Assembly: GCA_016713135.1 (NCBI GenBank) | Contig: JADJPR010000007.1 | Location: 1 to 64,000, forward strand | Length of the DNA: 64,000 nt | Source: Rhodanobacteraceae bacterium | GTDB taxonomy: Bacteria > Pseudomonadota > Gammaproteobacteria > Xanthomonadales > SZUA-5 | Reading direction: 5' to 3' | Shown: positions 49,253 to 58,100 of the stretch, in pieces | Position numbering within the stretch: position 1 is the first letter of the stretch | Layout of the letters: every line of letters begins with the position of its first letter | Program-made: the position numbers and the translations under genes | Notes under the pieces: model-generated | Told to the model about the DNA's origin: nothing | The model's input: the letters and a program-made list of their open reading frames with translations, nothing else | Database searches by the model: none

Positions 49253-50062
49253 ATGGTGGCAGTCCTGCTCGCCGCCTGCGCCTCGCGCGGGCCGGAGCGC
49301 GGGCCGCGCGAATCCTCCGCGCCGCATCGCTACGAGCCGCTGGACGGCCCGCCGAACGTGCCCTTCGACGTGGATGCGATTCCCGAGCCGGTGCCGAAGG
49401 ACGAGCCGCTGGCGCGTTACGGCAACCATTCGCCCTACGTGGTGATGGGCAAGCGCTACAAGGTCTTGCCACGCAGCGCCGGCTATGTGGAGCGCGGCAC
49501 CGCCTCCTGGTACGGCACCAAGTTCCACGGGCGCCTGACCAGCACGCGTGAGCCCTACGACATGTACCAGTTCACCGCCGCGCACAAGACCCTGCCGCTG
49601 CCGAGCTACGCGCGGGTCACCCGGCTGGACAATGGCAAGAGCGTGGTGGTGCGCATCAATGACCGCGGGCCCTTCGTCGGCAACCGGCTGATCGATCTGT
49701 CCTACGCCGCAGCGGTCAAGCTCGGGGTGCACACCAGCGGCACCGCGCCGGTCGAGGTCCGCGTGCTGCACGCTGGGGATGATGTCAACGCTGACCGCCC
49801 GGTGCCGCCGGTGGTCGCCACGCACGGGCGCATCCTGGTCCAGATCGCGGCCTTCGGCACCCGTGCAAACGCTATTGCCTACCGCAAGCGGCTGATACAG
49901 GCTGGGTTCGACGGAGTGCGCGTCTACACCGCGAGTACCGAGTCCGGCCGTGTCTGGCGCGTGCGGATCGGCCCGTTGCCGGATATCCAGGCGGCGGACG
50001 CGGTACGCGAGCGACTGCGCCGCAGCGGTTTTGGCGAGCCGAGGGTGATTCACCAGCCGTGA
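49253..50062 (+). CDS. rlpA: RlpA-like lytic transglycosylase lipoprotein with SPOR domain (5' end disturbed)
   Basis: The 269-residue product has the double-psi barrel with GTASWYGTKFHGRLTSTREPYD and VVRINDRGPFVGNRLIDLS (catalytic acidic residues of RlpA), then a C-terminal SPOR domain (ILVQIAAFGTRANAIAYRKRL...VRIGPLPD) that binds denuded glycan at the septum. The first ATG leaves only MVAVLLAAC before the lipobox cysteine. Upstream codons PSRLAIL continue a normal lipoprotein signal, but no ATG, GTG or TTG occurs between them and a stop at 49166-49168. A repeat arm ends there, so the original start seems lost or a CTG is used. Confidence 0.88.
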   Translation: MVAVLLAACASRGPERGPRESSAPHRYEPLDGPPNVPFDVDAIPEPVPKDEPLARYGNHSPYVVMGKRYKVLPRSAGYVERGTASWYGTKFHGRLTSTREPYDMYQFTAAHKTLPLPSYARVTRLDNGKSVVVRINDRGPFVGNRLIDLSYAAAVKLGVHTSGTAPVEVRVLHAGDDVNADRPVPPVVATHGRILVQIAAFGTRANAIAYRKRLIQAGFDGVRVYTASTESGRVWRVRIGPLPDIQAADAVRERLRRSGFGEPRVIHQP

Positions 50063-50079
50063 GCGGATCCTGGATCCGC
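50063..50079 (+). terminator. Small GCGGATCC palindrome after rlpA
   Basis: GCGGATCC-T-GGATCCGC directly follows the rlpA stop. It could form a short hairpin but has no real U-tract. The rest of the 160-bp gap before dacA shows no clear site. Confidence 0.35.
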
Positions 50080-50224
50080 CACTTTCCGGACCGCATTGGT
50101 TAACGCACGGCGTGCGACGATCGGTTAGCGTCGCCGCCCATCCGCGCCTGCCCCGGGCGCTGCGTCCCCATTCTCCCTCCCTGCCCGCGGGCGCCAGCGC
50201 TCCGGGCCGCCATCCGACAAGCCG

Positions 50225-51433
50225 ATGAAGAATCTGTTTCCTGCCCTTGCCTTGCTGTTCTCCGCCGCGCTCGCCGCGCAGGCGCCAGCGCCCGCGCTGC
50301 CGCAGCCGGCATTGCCGACTCCCAAGCCGATGGCCGTGGCGATCCCGGATCCGCCCTCGCTGCCGGTCAAGTCGGCGATCCTGATGGAATATGCCACCGG
50401 CCAGGTGATCGTGGACCAGGCCGCCGATGAGCGCGTCGAGCCGGCCAGCATCACCAAGGTCATGGCCGCCTATGTGCTGTTCCACGAGCTGCGCGCCGGA
50501 CGCCTGAAGCTGGACGACAAGGTGCGCGTCAGCGAGAACGCGTGGAAGCGCGGTCTCGGCGGCTCGCGCATGTTCATCAATGCCAACAGCGAAGTGCCGG
50601 CCAAGGACCTGCTGCTCGGCATGATCGTGCAGTCCGGCAACGACGCCACCATCGCGCTGGCCGAGCACCTGGCCGGCAGCGAAGAGGCCTTCGTGCAGCA
50701 GATGAATGCGCATGCGCAGCGCATCGGCATGACGTACTCGCATTTCACCAACGCGCCAGGCCTGCCGGATCCGGCGCACTACTCCACCGCGCGCGATATC
50801 GCGATCCTGTCGCGCACGATGATCGCCGAGTTCCCGGAGTACTACGCCTGGTACGCCACGCCCGAATTCACCTTCAACGGCATCCGCCAGTACAACCGCA
50901 ATGCGCTGCTGCGCCGCGACGAGAGCGTCGACGGGATCAAGACCGGGCATACCGAATCGGCCGGCTACTGCCTGGCCAGCTCCGCCATCCGCGGCGAGAT
51001 GCGCCTGATCGCGGTGGTCATGGGCAGCAAGAGCGAGGAGACCCGCGCGCAGGAAAGTCAGTCGCTGCTGAACTACGGCTTCCGCTTCTACGAGACGCAC
51101 AAGCTCTACACCAAGGGCCAGGTGCTGGCCGAACCCAAGGTGTGGAAAGGCGAGGTCGAAAGCGTGCAACTGGGCGTGGCCGACGACGTGCTGGTGGTGA
51201 TCCCGCGCGGCAAGTACGAGCAGCTCAAGGCGCGCATGGATCTGCCCTCGCTGCTGATCGCGCCGGTCGAGGCCGGGCAGAAGGTCGGCAATGTCAGCGT
51301 CAGCCTGGATGGCAAACCGCTGGTCGACCGCCCGCTGGTGGCGATCGCGGCAGCGCCGGAAGGCGGGTTGTGGCGGCGCACGGTCGACGGCTTCTGGCTG
51401 TGGTTCGAGGATGACGAAGAGGCCGCCGAATGA
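50225..51433 (+). CDS. dacA: D-alanyl-D-alanine carboxypeptidase (PBP5/6 type)
   Basis: The 402-residue penicillin-binding protein trims the terminal D-Ala of peptidoglycan stem peptides. It has a signal peptide (MKNLFPALALLFSAALAAQA). The active site is S75-I-T-K78 (SxxK), with S137-G-N139 (SxN) and K239-T-G (KTG). A beta-rich C-terminal domain follows, ending in an amphipathic membrane anchor (LWRRTVDGFWLWFEDDEE). Its stop overlaps the ybeD start (ATGA). Confidence 0.96.
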   Translation: MKNLFPALALLFSAALAAQAPAPALPQPALPTPKPMAVAIPDPPSLPVKSAILMEYATGQVIVDQAADERVEPASITKVMAAYVLFHELRAGRLKLDDKVRVSENAWKRGLGGSRMFINANSEVPAKDLLLGMIVQSGNDATIALAEHLAGSEEAFVQQMNAHAQRIGMTYSHFTNAPGLPDPAHYSTARDIAILSRTMIAEFPEYYAWYATPEFTFNGIRQYNRNALLRRDESVDGIKTGHTESAGYCLASSAIRGEMRLIAVVMGSKSEETRAQESQSLLNYGFRFYETHKLYTKGQVLAEPKVWKGEVESVQLGVADDVLVVIPRGKYEQLKARMDLPSLLIAPVEAGQKVGNVSVSLDGKPLVDRPLVAIAAAPEGGLWRRTVDGFWLWFEDDEEAAE

Positions 51434-51711
51434 GCGCGCAGCAGGGCGAAGAAGAACCGCGAGGTCTCAAGTTCCCGGCAGCGCATGTGCTGATCGCGAT
51501 GGGACCGCCGCACGCGGCCTTCCGCGAATCACTCCTCGCGGCGCTCGCCGACGCCGGGGCCCGCCGCACCGACACGCCGGTGGCGCAACGTTTCAGCCGC
51601 ACCGGGCGTTACCAGTCGCTGCACATCGAGGTGCATGTCGCGACCCGCGAGGAACTGGAAGCCTTGTACCTCGTGATCAAGTCGCACCCGGACGTGGTCT
51701 ACCGGCTCTGA
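51430..51711 (+). CDS. ybeD: DUF493 family protein YbeD
   Basis: The 93-residue protein has an ACT-like ferredoxin fold of unproven function, with the family core GRYQSLHIEVHVATREELEALYLVIKSHPDVVYRL. It overlaps dacA by 4 bp, the widespread dacA-ybeD order. lipB normally follows but is absent here; cutA follows instead after 3 bp. Confidence 0.9.
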   Translation: MSAQQGEEEPRGLKFPAAHVLIAMGPPHAAFRESLLAALADAGARRTDTPVAQRFSRTGRYQSLHIEVHVATREELEALYLVIKSHPDVVYRL

Positions 51712-51714
51712 TCC

Positions 51715-52035
51715 ATGGCCGCCGATGACCTGCTGCTGGTCTGGTGCAGCTGTCCGGTCGAAGCCGCCGAGGCGCTCGCGGCCGCGCTGGTCGGCGAGCG
51801 CCTGGCCGCCTGCGTGAATCGCATCGGCCCGGTGCAATCGACCTACCGCTGGCAGGGCGCGATCGAGTCCGCCAGCGAAACCCTGCTCGCAATCAAGACC
51901 ACCGCGGCGCGCTTCGAAGCGCTCCAGGCGCGGCTGCGCGAACTGCACCCCTATGAGGTGCCCGAGATCATCGCCACCCCGGTGAGCGGCGGGTTGCCGG
52001 AGTACTTGGCGTGGGTGCGGGAGAGTGTGGGCTAG
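51715..52035 (+). CDS. cutA: Divalent-cation tolerance protein CutA
   Basis: The 106-residue trimeric ferredoxin-like protein has the family blocks ERLAACVNRIGPVQSTYRWQG, ETLLAIKTTAARFEAL and LHPYEVPEIIATPVSGG. Its role in copper tolerance is only loosely established. It lies 3 bp after ybeD. dsbD follows after a repeat-filled gap, and in many proteobacteria cutA directly precedes dsbD, so the repeat has entered a conserved pair. Confidence 0.95.
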   Translation: MAADDLLLVWCSCPVEAAEALAAALVGERLAACVNRIGPVQSTYRWQGAIESASETLLAIKTTAARFEALQARLRELHPYEVPEIIATPVSGGLPEYLAWVRESVG

Positions 52036-52041
52036 CACCTT

Positions 52042-52258
52042 GCGAGGGCACGAGGGCGTTTGGAGGGCACGAGGGCACGAGGGCACGCCAAGACCTCATC
52101 CCAGATCCAGCCGACTCTCACTGCGAGTAGTTGGAAGGCCAGTACCATCGGTTACTTGCAATGGTCCCGAAGATCGCGAGCCTTCTCGTGCCCTCGTGCC
52201 CTCGTGCCCTCGTGCCCTCGTGCCCTCGTGCCCTCGTGCCCTCGTGCCCTCGTGCGCG
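52042..52258. repeat. Inverted tandem-arm element, AGGGCACG/CGTGCCCT class (cutA/dsbD)
   Basis: The left arm 52042-52088 has five AGGGCACG-type units, one interrupted. The right arm has eight perfect 8-bp CGTGCCCT copies (52187-52250), the longest array in the window. GATCGCGAGCCTTCT borders the right arm and CCAAGACCTC the left. The spacer is about 98 bp. It fills most of the 281-bp gap. Confidence 0.92.
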
Positions 52259-52316
52259 TGAAACTTTTCCCCCCTTGCGCCGGTCCGAGACCGACTGACC
52301 TCCAGCCCTGCCGCCC

Positions 52317-54559
52317 ATGACCGTCCAGCCGCCTCCCGCTTCTGCCCATCGCCGAACCGCCCGCTGGCTGCTGGCGCTGGCCAGCCTGCTGTTGCCGGCG
52401 CTGGCCTGCGCGGTCGACGAATCGGACCTGCTGCCGGTGGAGCGCGCCTTTGCGCTGACCGCCGACGCGCCGACGCGCGATGCGGCGGAACTGCGCTTCG
52501 CGATCGCCGAGGGCTACTACCTGTACCGCCATCGCTTCGCGGTCGCGGTGGTCGGCGGCGAGCCGAAGCTGGCGCCGCTGGTGATTCCCGATGGCACGAA
52601 GAAGCACGACGAGTTCTTCGGTGATGTCGAGACCTATCGCCAGTCGCTGGTGCTGACCCAGCCGCTGCCCGAGCTTCCGGCCAGCCAGGAGTCGATCCGG
52701 CTGGAGGTGCGCTACCAGGGCTGCGCCGATATCGGCATCTGCTACCCGCCGCAGAAGACCCAGGTCGAGGTGCGCCTGCCGCCGGGCGGCAACAGTGGGG
52801 CGGTGGAGCCGACCGGCTGGCCGCAGACCGCGCCGGTCGGCGGGCTGAACCTCGGGCTGCCGGGGCAGCCGGCGGTGGGTGCGGTGCAGGACGCACTGCC
52901 GGAGGACGAGGCCTTCCGCTTCGAGGCGATCGCATCAAGGCCCGATACCATCCTGGCGCGCTTCACCATCGCGCCGGGTTACTACCTCTACCGCGACAAG
53001 ACCGAGATCAGCGCCGCGGCCCCGGCGTGCGCCTGCTGACCCCGCAGTGGCCGCCGGCGAAGCCGCACGAGGACGCGCACTTCGGCCAGGTGCAGGTCTA
53101 TTTCGAGTCCTTCGAGCTGCCGCTGCCGGTGGTGCGCGACTCCGAGGCCGCGCAGACCATCGAGATCCATGCCGAGTACCAGGGCTGCAAGGACCAGGGC
53201 ATCTGCTACCCGGTGATGCGGCGCACGCTGTCGCTGGAACTGCCGGCCGGGAAGGGCGCTGACGACGAGGGCATGAGGGCAGGAGGGCACGAGGGCGCGG
53301 ACGGCGGATCTGGCGCGGCAAGCGCCGCGGCGGACCCGCCGATGGGTGTGCTGACCGCACTCCTGTTTGCGCTTCTCGGCGGCCTGGTGCTGAACCTGAT
53401 GCCCTGCGTGCTGCCGATCCTGTCGCTCAAGGCGCTGGGGCTGGCCAATGGCGCGCACGGTTCGGGTTATGCGCGCCGCCACGCCATCTGGTACACCATC
53501 GGCGTGCTGGTGTCCTTCGCCGCGCTCGGCCTGGCCATCCTCGGCCTGCGCAGCGGCGGCGCCGCGCTCGGCTGGGGCTTCCAACTGCAGCAGCCGGTGT
53601 TTGTCGGCCTGCTGGTCTACGTGATGCTGGCGATCGGCCTGTCGATGTCCGGCGTGATCGCCTTCGGTGCCTCGCTCGGTGGCCTCGGCCAGAACCTGAC
53701 CGAGGACGAGGGTGCCAAGGGCGCGTTCTTCACCGGCGTGCTCGCCTGCGTGGTGGCGAGCCCGTGCACCGCGCCGTTCATGGGCGGCGCGTTGGCTTAC
53801 GCGATGGCGCAGCCGGCCTGGCTGGCGCTGGCGATCTTCCTCGCGCTTGGCCTGGGCCTGGCGCTGCCCTTCCTGCTGATCGGCTTCATCCCGGCGTTGG
53901 CCGACAAACTGCCGCGCCCCGGCGCGTGGATGGAAACCTTGAAGCAGGCGCTGGCCTTCCCGATGTACCTGACCGGCGTCTGGCTGTTGTGGGTGCTGGG
54001 CCACCAGGTGGGCATGGACGGCGCCGGGGCGGTGCTGGCCGGCGGCGTGGCGCTGGCGATGGCGCTGTGGTGGTTCGAGCGCCACCGCGAGCACACCTGG
54101 GTGCGCCGTTGGGGCCTGGTGCTGTTGCTGCTCGGGATTGCGGCGTTCCCGCTGCGCTTCGTCGCCAGCCTGGATGCCTCGGCGATCAGCAGCCGCGGCG
54201 CGGCGCAGGACGTGTCGGAGGTCTACAGCGAGCAGCGCCTGGCCGCGCTGCAGGCCGAGGGTCGCCCGGTGTTCGTCAACATGACCGCCGACTGGTGCGC
54301 CACCTGCAAGGTCAACGAGCGTCTGGTGCTGTCGACCGACGCCTTCCGTGCCGCGCTGGCTGAATCCGGCTCCGCCTACCTCAAGGGCGACTGGACCAAC
54401 GAGGATCCGGCGATCACCGCCTTCCTGCAGCGCTTCAAGGCGGTCGGTGTGCCGCTGTACGTGGTGTTTCCGAAGAACGGCGGCGCCCCGCGCGTATTGC
54501 CGGCGCTGCTGACCCAGGGCACGGTAGCCGAGGCGCTCGCCCAGGCGGGCCAGCCGTGA
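52317..54559 (+). pseudogene. dsbD: Thiol:disulfide interchange protein DsbD with two N-terminal domains, frameshifted
   Basis: Frame one (52317-53039) has a signal peptide (LLALASLLLPALACA), one complete nDsbD domain with its cysteine pair in YQGCADIGICYPP, then the start of a second (FTIAPGYYLYRDK). At about 53020-53028 the frame breaks; the rest (VRLLTPQWPPAKPHEDAHFG, second pair YQGCKDQGICYP) continues in another frame to 54559. One missing G in GCCCCGGCG would restore AAPGVRLL. Then come eight helices with the redox cysteines LMPCVLP and SPCTAPF, and a thioredoxin domain with WCATC. DsbD carries electrons from cytoplasmic thioredoxin to the periplasm. The linker at 53262-53303 encodes a repeat arm. 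The tlpA-like gene overlaps the end. Confidence 0.88.
53266..53298. repeat. AGGGCACG-class half arm inside the dsbD coding sequence
   Basis: GAGGGCATGAGGGCAGGAGGGCACGAGGGC is four units of the same 8-bp class as the element at 52042-52258. It is read in frame as the linker EGMRAGGHEGADG between the second nDsbD domain and the membrane domain. No matching CGTGCCCT arm is seen downstream. Confidence 0.7.
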
Positions 54560-55092
54560 GCCTGCGCGCGCAGGCCGCCATCGTGGTTGCCGCGCTGGCT
54601 GCGGGCGCTGGCGGGCTGTGGGCCGGGCATGCCTGGTTCGGCCTGAATCCGCCGCCGGGGGCGCTGTCGATCGGCGCGCCGGCGATCGAGTTCGAGTTGC
54701 CGGCGCTCGATGGCAGCCGCGTGGCGCGCAAGGCCTTCGACGGCCGGGTCCAGGTGATCAACTTCTGGGCGCCCTGGTGCGCGCCCTGCCGCCGCGAGAT
54801 CCCGGTGCTGCAAGCCCTGCGCCAGGAGTTCGGCGCGCATCGGGTCGAGGTCCTGGGCATCGCGCTGGATGAGCCCGAGGCGGTGCGCAATTACGTCGGC
54901 GAGATGGGCATCGACTACCCGATCCTGCTTGCATCGATGAGCGACTTCGCGCTGATGCGCGCCTACGGCAACGACCGCGACGCGCTGCCGTTCACCGTGA
55001 TCGTCGATGCGCAGGGCCGCTTGCACGGGCGCAAGCTCGGGGAGTACCACGAGGCGGACCTTCGCGCCGATCTGCGCGCAGTCCTGGACTGA
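54556..55092 (+). CDS. TlpA-like periplasmic thioredoxin
   Basis: The 178-residue membrane-anchored thioredoxin has an N-terminal segment (AAIVVAALAAGAGGLWAGHAW) and a redox domain with C75-AP-C78 in NFWAPWCAPCRREIP. The cis-proline loop is ALPFTVIVDAQG, typical of the TlpA/ResA group. The GTG start overlaps the dsbD stop by 4 bp, so it probably receives electrons from DsbD. The target proteins are unknown. Confidence 0.92.
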   Translation: MSLRAQAAIVVAALAAGAGGLWAGHAWFGLNPPPGALSIGAPAIEFELPALDGSRVARKAFDGRVQVINFWAPWCAPCRREIPVLQALRQEFGAHRVEVLGIALDEPEAVRNYVGEMGIDYPILLASMSDFALMRAYGNDRDALPFTVIVDAQGRLHGRKLGEYHEADLRADLRAVLD

Positions 55093-55192
55093 GCCGAGGC
55101 CCTTCCCTCAGGCAGGCGGATCCCTTGCGGCCTATGGACGCGCAATGAGATGCAGGCCAGTATTGGCGACCTATTGCAGAGGGAGACTCGCG

Positions 55193-58100
55193 ATGGCCGA
55201 CTTGAGGCTTCCCTTGGTGCTTGTGGTCGCCCCCTTGCTGCTCCCCGGGCCCAGTTTCGCGGCCTCCAAGCCAGACAGCGTGAAGGCCGGCCTTCCGGTC
55301 ACCGTCGCCTGGACCGCGGTCTACAATGCGGGTGGAGGCGCCACCAGCGAACTTGCCAACGGCATTGCGCTCGGGCCCGATGGTCATCCAGCGATCGTCG
55401 CGCGCGCCAACACGATCACCCATGTGGAGAAGTTGAACAGCGCCAGCGGCGCGTCGCTGTGGGTTCGCGACCTTGCCACCGGCCAGCTTGGGCAGCCGCT
55501 CGACATCGCGGCGAACTCGCTCAGCGACATCATTGTCGGTGGCTCCTCCGGCAGCAGTTCCTCGCTCTCGGCACAGGTGAACCAACTCGCATCCGTGAGC
55601 GGTGTCGTCCAGTGGACGCAGACCTACGCGGCCGGCTCCTTCCCCGCCGATGGCGTCCACGGTGTCGCCATCGGCCCGTCCAACAACGTGGCGACCGCAG
55701 CCGTGCGCGGCAGCAGCACGTCGAGTGCGAATTTCGACACGCGCTCATTCACCGCAGCCGGCACGCAGAATTTTGCGCAATCGTTCTCTGGTCCGCTCAA
55801 CACCATCGCGGCTGAAGTCATCTTCGACTCGGCCGGCAGCGTGATCACCGTCGGCGAGCGCAACAACGGCAGCAACGCCGACTGCCAGGTCGTCAAATAC
55901 GACAGCAGCGGCACCCAGCGGTGGAGCATTCAGCTGGTGGGCAACCTCCCAGGTACCGACCGCTGTTTCGACGTCGCCGTGGACAGTGCCGACAACGTCC
56001 TGGTCGCCGGCCGTTTCAATCAGGACAACGCCGGTGTGCCTTCCGGCGACGCCGGCGTGATCAAGCTCAATGGTGCCAACGGTACCGAGTTGTGGCGACG
56101 CATGATCAACGGTCCCGGGTCCGCGCTGGACCAGGCCTTTGGTCTGGCGATGATCGGCAACGACCCGGTGTTCGTGGGTTATGCGACGGGCGTCGTGGCC
56201 ACTCGCGACATCCTGAGCGGGCGCCTCAATGGCGCGACCGGTGCAGTCATCTGGCAGAACATCGTCGATGGCCCGACAGGTGCGCTGACCGACGAAGGGC
56301 GCGACATTGCCGTGGATTCGGCGGGTGGCGTCTACGTGACGGGGCTGGTCTCGATCAACAACGCCGGCCCGAACTTCACCGACCATTACACCGTCAAGTA
56401 CGACGGCAACACCGGTGCACTGGTCTGGGACAAGCAGTATGACCGTGCCGGGCGCAGCGATTCGGCGCCCAACACCGGCAGTCCAGGCATCGTCGTGGCC
56501 GCACCGGACGTGGTCTATGTGCTGGTCGACTCGACCAACGCGGCGGGTGACCAGGACGCGGTCACGATGAAATACACCGCCTCGGGTTCGCCAGAGGCCA
56601 ACGTCCAGGGCAACTCGACCACGATCGCCGACGGCGACGCCACGCCCAGTCTGACCGACCACACCGATTTCGGCAGCCAGAGCGTGGCGTCCGGCACCGT
56701 GGTGCGCACCTACACCATCCAGAACACCGGCACGTCCTCGCTGACCGTGGGCACGCCGTCCCTCAGTGGCACACACGCGGCGGATTTCAGCGTCAGCGCC
56801 AATCCCGCCGCTTCGGTCGCAGCCGGCGGCAGCACCACCTTCCAGGTGACCTTCAACCCGAGCGCGCTCGGCCTGCGCAGCGCGTCGGTCAGCTTCAGCA
56901 ACAATGACGCCAACGAGAACCCCTACAACTTCTCGATCCAGGGCACGGGGGTTGACCCGGAGGTCAACGTCCAGGGCAACGGCGTCTCGATCGCCGACGG
57001 GGACGCCACGCCATCGGCGACCGACCATACCGACTTCGGCAGCATCGCCATCTCCGGCGGGACGGTGGTGCGCACCTTCACCATCCAGAACACTGGCACG
57101 GCCAACCTGACGGTCAACACCCCGACGATTTCGGGCACGCATGCCGCGGACTTCACAGTCACGGCCAACCCGACCAGTCCGGTCGCGGGCCCCGGCAGCA
57201 CCACCTTCCAGGTGACTTTCAACCCGAGCGCGGCAGGCCTGCACACCGCCACGGTGAGCTTCACCAACAACGACCCGCACGAGGCCACCTACGACTTCGC
57301 GATCCAGGGCACCGGGACGATCGGACTCAGCATCAACGACGTCAGCATGAACGAAGGCGACAGCGGAACCACGGCCTTCGACTTCACGGTCTCGCTGGAC
57401 TCGCCAGCGCCTCCGGGCGGCGTGAGTTTCATCATCGCGACCAGCGATGGCAGCGCGGTGGCCGGGGAGGACTACGTGTCCCAGACCCTGACCGGCCAGA
57501 CGATCCCCGCGGGCAACTCGACCTACACCTTCAGCGTGGCGGTCGTGGGCGATGTGCGCGACGAGTTCGTCGATGCATTCTTCGTTGCTGTCGGCAACGT
57601 GACTGGAGCCACCGCGGTTGACAACTCGGGTATCGGCACGATCCTCAACGACGACCCCGCGCCCAGCCTCAGCATCAACGATGTCACCCAGGCCGAAGGC
57701 AATTCGGGCAGTAGTCCACGCACCTTCACCGTGACCTTGACGCCCGCCAGCGGGAAGTTCCTGCAAGTCACGGCCTCGACCAGCAACGGGACCGCGACCT
57801 CGGGCAGCGATTACACCACCACATCGCAAGTCCTGAACTTCAACGCCGGCGATACCACCAAGACCTTCGACGTTCCGGTGATCGGCGAAACGGTGCTGGA
57901 GGCCAACGAGACCTTCTTCGTGAACCTGAGCGGCGCCACCAATTCGACCATCGCCGACGGCAGCGGCCTTGGCACCATCAACAACGACGACACGGCTAGC
58001 GTCTCGATCAGCAACGTGACCCTTGCCGAGGGCAGTTCGGGCACCACCAACTTCGTGTTCACGGCGACCCTGGCCGGGGCGGTACAGGGCGGCTTCACGG

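Noticed and set aside
52187..52250. CRISPR array (eight 8-bp direct repeats)
   Set aside because: The units are contiguous with no spacers, and no cas gene is present. It is a simple tandem arm of an inverted element.
52096..52938. Minus-strand frame encoding repeated GHEGTRAR peptides
   Set aside because: The peptide repeats are only the translated 8-bp DNA units; the rest is a shadow of dsbD.
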